A stretch of 64,000 nt of DNA from Alphaproteobacteria bacterium US3C007 (GTDB lineage Bacteria > Pseudomonadota > Alphaproteobacteria > Rhodobacterales > Rhodobacteraceae). The DNA is taken from assembly GCA_034423775.1 (NCBI GenBank), contig CP139918.1, positions 3,410,001 through 3,474,000 on the forward strand. Reading direction: 5' to 3'. Shown piece after piece: positions 61,470 through 64,000 of this stretch. The notes below the pieces were generated by a model, which was not told the DNA's origin, made no database searches, and worked only from the letters and a program-made list of their open reading frames with translations. Positions within the stretch are counted from its first letter, which is position 1; the number at the start of each line of letters is the position of its first letter. The position numbers and the translations under genes are program-made.

Positions 61470-64000
61470 TTACAACACTGTGAAATCCAGAAGTGACAGG
61501 TCAAAATTGTGCGTTGAAAAGTCCATGTCACCTAAGACACGACCATCCTCGTAATAAATAGACTCATTAAATAGATCAGTCGTGTCACCCATCGATATAA
61601 GCTGAGCCGTATATGCTCCCGACAGCATTTGGTCGGTAATTAGAAATTCAGCTACACCGTCGTCATTTCGATCTTCGGCCCGATGTTGGTTCCCATTTTT
61701 ATCATAAAATAACACCTGTGTAACTTCGATACCACTTACATCGGTGGCGTCGTAATCGATGTAGAGAGTTTGTCCCGCAGACAACGTGTTATCTCGAGTA
61801 GAAAATGACAACAGAGTAGGACCTTCAGAGTCAACAGAAGCAGTATTCGTTACGGCTAACGCAAAAACATCAGAGACACTAGCTGCACTGCCATCAGTAG
61901 CTGTTACCTTAATATCAATTGAGCCAACATCTGCGTTGGCCGGTGTGCCGCTAAATGTTCGCGTATCTGCATTAAAGGAAAGCCAAGACGGTAAAGCACT
62001 GCCATCAGAAAGAGTAGCCGTATAAGTAAAGCTATCGCCCGCATCCACATCGACAAAGACATCCGACGCGAATTGGAACGAAAGCGCGCTGTCTTCTGCA
62101 ATCGTTTGATCCGCAATCGCATTCGCAACAGTGGGCGCGTCATTGGTATTTGAGACTGTCAGCGCAACCACGTCGGAAACAGAAGCACCACTAGTGTCCG
62201 TCGCCGTAAGTTTTCCGACAATCACACCAACAGCAGAGTTAGGCGGTGTTCCAGACGCCGTTAAAGTGTCCGCATCAAATGTTAGCCAAGAAGGAAGGTC
62301 ACTGCCATCCTCAAGCGTAGCTGTGTAGGTAAGGCTGTCACCAACATCCACGTCAGAAAATATATTTTCATTGAACTGCCAGACATAGCTGACACCCTCT
62401 GTCGCAGTGCCGTCAATCATCGGATTTACTACTGTTGGCGCATCATTGGTATTAGTGACTGTAATATTAAAGGTGTCAGTGATAGCTGCGTTTCCGCTAT
62501 CCGTTGCCGTCACTTTAACCGCTATAACGCCAACATTCGCATTCAAAGGCGTGCCACTGAAGGTACGAGTCGCCGCGTCGAAAGCAAGCCAAGACGGTAA
62601 GGCTGCATCATTTGATAATGCCGCAGTATAGGTCAGGCTATCGCCCGCATCCACATCGACAAAGACATCCCACGCGAATTGAAATGAAAGCGCACTGTCT
62701 TCGGCAATCGTTTGATCGGAGATCGCATTCGCAACAGTTGGGGCATCGTTCGTGTTGACAACAGTAAGCGAAACAATATCAGACGCAGTTGCTCCACTCG
62801 TATCCTTAGCGGTAAGCTTTCCAACTAGAACACCAACGGCAGAGTTGGGCGGTGTTCCAAATGCCGTTAAAGTTTCAGCATTAAAAGTAAGCCAAGCCGG
62901 CAAGTCGCTACCATCTTCCAGCGAAGCGGTGTAGGTCAAACTATCACCGGCATCTACATCAGCAAAAACATTCTCATCAATCTGCCAAACGTAGTTTATA
63001 CCCTCAGTCGCAGTGGTATCCACTATCGGATTTACCACCGTGGGAGCATCGTTGGCTCCCTGAATAGTAAAACTTAGCGTTTGAGCCGTTGTCGTATTTA
63101 CACCATCTGTGACTTGAACAGAAAAGCTTTCAATTTTGCTGTCGGATGCTTTTAGAGCATTCGTAGCCGTTTTAGCATTATCTAAAGAATACGTGTATGC
63201 GCCGGTCGCCGCGTTTAAGGCTAATGTGCCATAAGTGCCTGTAACGCTGAAGCTGCCATTGGTAGCTGACGAGCCAACAACGGAATAGGTAAGGCTCGCA
63301 TTTTCTGGATCTGTACCGCTTAAGCTACCCGTGATGGTGAAAGTTGACGCATCTTCAGTGACCGACCCTCCTGCTGGCACAGTTAGAGTTGGTGCTTCGT
63401 TTATATCTGTCACGCTAATTGAAAAAGATTTAGAGTATGTTTTTCCTCCCTCATCCGTTGATATTATTGTCAAGCTGTAAGACGTTTTTGTTTCGTAATC
63501 AGGTTGATCCTTGAGGGATAATTCGCCTGTCGACTGGTTGATAGTGAAAGCGCCGTAATCAGTTCCCGAGATTTCAGCAATTTCATAAGTAAACGCCACA
63601 CCATCAGACTGATCACTATCGGTGGTACTTAACGTTCCAACTACTAGAGATGAGGCACCTTCACTAATCGAGCTAGACGTTAAGGTGATGTCCGTAGGAG
63701 CTTTATTTTTCGCAGCGGTGCTTACAACGTTCGCATCGGTAAAGCTAATACTGCCCGAACCAGCAGTGTTTACCTCTGCAGCTGCGGCCGTTTTAACTTG
63801 ATCGGTTAAAACTTGGACGGTTGAAAAAACATTTTTGGCTGCATCAGACGTAAGATCTGTAACGGTTGCAATCTCATCATTCACATTCTTTACAGCTGTG
63901 GCTGCGTCATCTGCTAAGGCATCAAATGCTGCGGTGTTAACGCCAGAAGTAGTACTTACTTCTGCAACCACCTTATCCTTAATCAAAGCTAGATCCGCCG
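61470..64000 (-). CDS. Large cadherin/Ig-repeat surface protein, N-terminus outside window
   Basis: An open frame of at least 840 residues that continues past the window edge. Reading from the N-terminal side: a helical Ala/Val-rich segment, a cadherin-like domain (STTDSDQSDGVAFTYEIAEI, then FTINQSTGELSLKDQPDYET), a VCBS-like domain, then four dystroglycan-type cadherin-like (CADG) repeats of about 100 residues. Each has NDAPTV, DVDAGDSLTYTA and a final SGTPxN pattern. The C-terminal 90 residues are unlike the repeats (LYIDYDATDVSGIEVTQVLF). The protein is probably exported and binds Ca2+ or acts in adhesion. No secretion signal can be judged. Confidence 0.85.
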   Translation of the reverse strand, partial: ADLALIKDKVVAEVSTTSGVNTAAFDALADDAATAVKNVNDEIATVTDLTSDAAKNVFSTVQVLTDQVKTAAAAEVNTAGSGSISFTDANVVSTAAKNKAPTDITLTSSSISEGASSLVVGTLSTTDSDQSDGVAFTYEIAEISGTDYGAFTINQSTGELSLKDQPDYETKTSYSLTIISTDEGGKTYSKSFSISVTDINEAPTLTVPAGGSVTEDASTFTITGSLSGTDPENASLTYSVVGSSATNGSFSVTGTYGTLALNAATGAYTYSLDNAKTATNALKASDSKIESFSVQVTDGVNTTTAQTLSFTIQGANDAPTVVNPIVDTTATEGINYVWQIDENVFADVDAGDSLTYTASLEDGSDLPAWLTFNAETLTAFGTPPNSAVGVLVGKLTAKDTSGATASDIVSLTVVNTNDAPTVANAISDQTIAEDSALSFQFAWDVFVDVDAGDSLTYTAALSNDAALPSWLAFDAATRTFSGTPLNANVGVIAVKVTATDSGNAAITDTFNITVTNTNDAPTVVNPMIDGTATEGVSYVWQFNENIFSDVDVGDSLTYTATLEDGSDLPSWLTFDADTLTASGTPPNSAVGVIVGKLTATDTSGASVSDVVALTVSNTNDAPTVANAIADQTIAEDSALSFQFASDVFVDVDAGDSFTYTATLSDGSALPSWLSFNADTRTFSGTPANADVGSIDIKVTATDGSAASVSDVFALAVTNTASVDSEGPTLLSFSTRDNTLSAGQTLYIDYDATDVSGIEVTQVLFYDKNGNQHRAEDRNDDGVAEFLITDQMLSGAYTAQLISMGDTTDLFNESIYYEDGRVLGDMDFSTHNFDLSLLDFTVL

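Noticed and set aside
1..64000. CRISPR arrays, rRNA genes, further tRNA genes
   Set aside because: I found no regularly spaced repeats and no other cloverleaf-like or rRNA-like sequence by eye.

Overview
The window looks like a chromosomal segment of a marine alphaproteobacterium, most likely of the Roseobacter group (Rhodobacteraceae). The grounds are a GapR/UPF0335 gene, a one-chain pyruvate carboxylase, many polyol, amino-acid and iron ABC transporters, moderate GC and family resemblance. The species cannot be fixed from sequence alone. It carries one tRNA (Gly-GCC), no rRNA and no CRISPR array, and unusually many decayed genes.

Layout. 1-4050: end of a Sel1-repeat gene, a di-haem peroxidase, and a decayed hchA. 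4053-11050: a catabolic block with a Rieske oxygenase, two carboxymuconolactone-decarboxylase-like proteins, an M29/NicX-like protein, a creatininase-family amidohydrolase and a divergent amino-acid-type ABC transporter. 11335-13966: a patch of very small genes and relics. 14549-19771: an Fe(III)-type permease, gapR, a sulfur-handling operon (MBL-fold hydrolase plus two YeeE/YedE proteins) and small proteins. 20312-29450: a decayed adenylate cyclase, an SDR, uvrD, an FMN-dependent 2-hydroxyacid dehydrogenase and pyruvate carboxylase. 29608-35459: tRNA-Gly with a partial 3'-end copy, a class-III aminotransferase, a plasmid/phage-type AAA ATPase and a secreted alginate-lyase-like protein.

35776-44268 is a polyol/sugar uptake operon. 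A binding protein, two permeases, a small membrane protein, two ATPases and a DhaK-DhaL dihydroxyacetone kinase run on the minus strand. A divergent LacI-type regulator and two mirror-image 16-bp operators sit between regulator and operon. 44410-47163 holds a photolyase/cryptochrome-like flavoprotein with its domains in unusual order, small proteins and FolB. 47468-50702 holds an aldolase, a 3-hydroxyisobutyrate-dehydrogenase-like enzyme and a MATE pump. 50712-53105 holds two pseudogenes, a secreted protein and LemA.

53681-61333 is the most unusual part. Two almost identical IS3-family elements in direct orientation bracket about 5.3 kb of tiny genes (NTF2-like, GYD, ABM-like, small secreted or membrane proteins). 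Between and beside them lie copies of short relics that read as the first and last parts of a phage large terminase. The tiny genes lie divergent to these relics. A second relic family, ending in a Gln-Xaa-Xaa-His C-terminus, lies on the other side of some of them. A decayed related block sits at 13146-13966. I infer a family of small cargo genes carried on or near a degenerate prophage terminase region and copied several times. The window closes inside a large cadherin/Ig-repeat surface protein whose N-terminus is outside.
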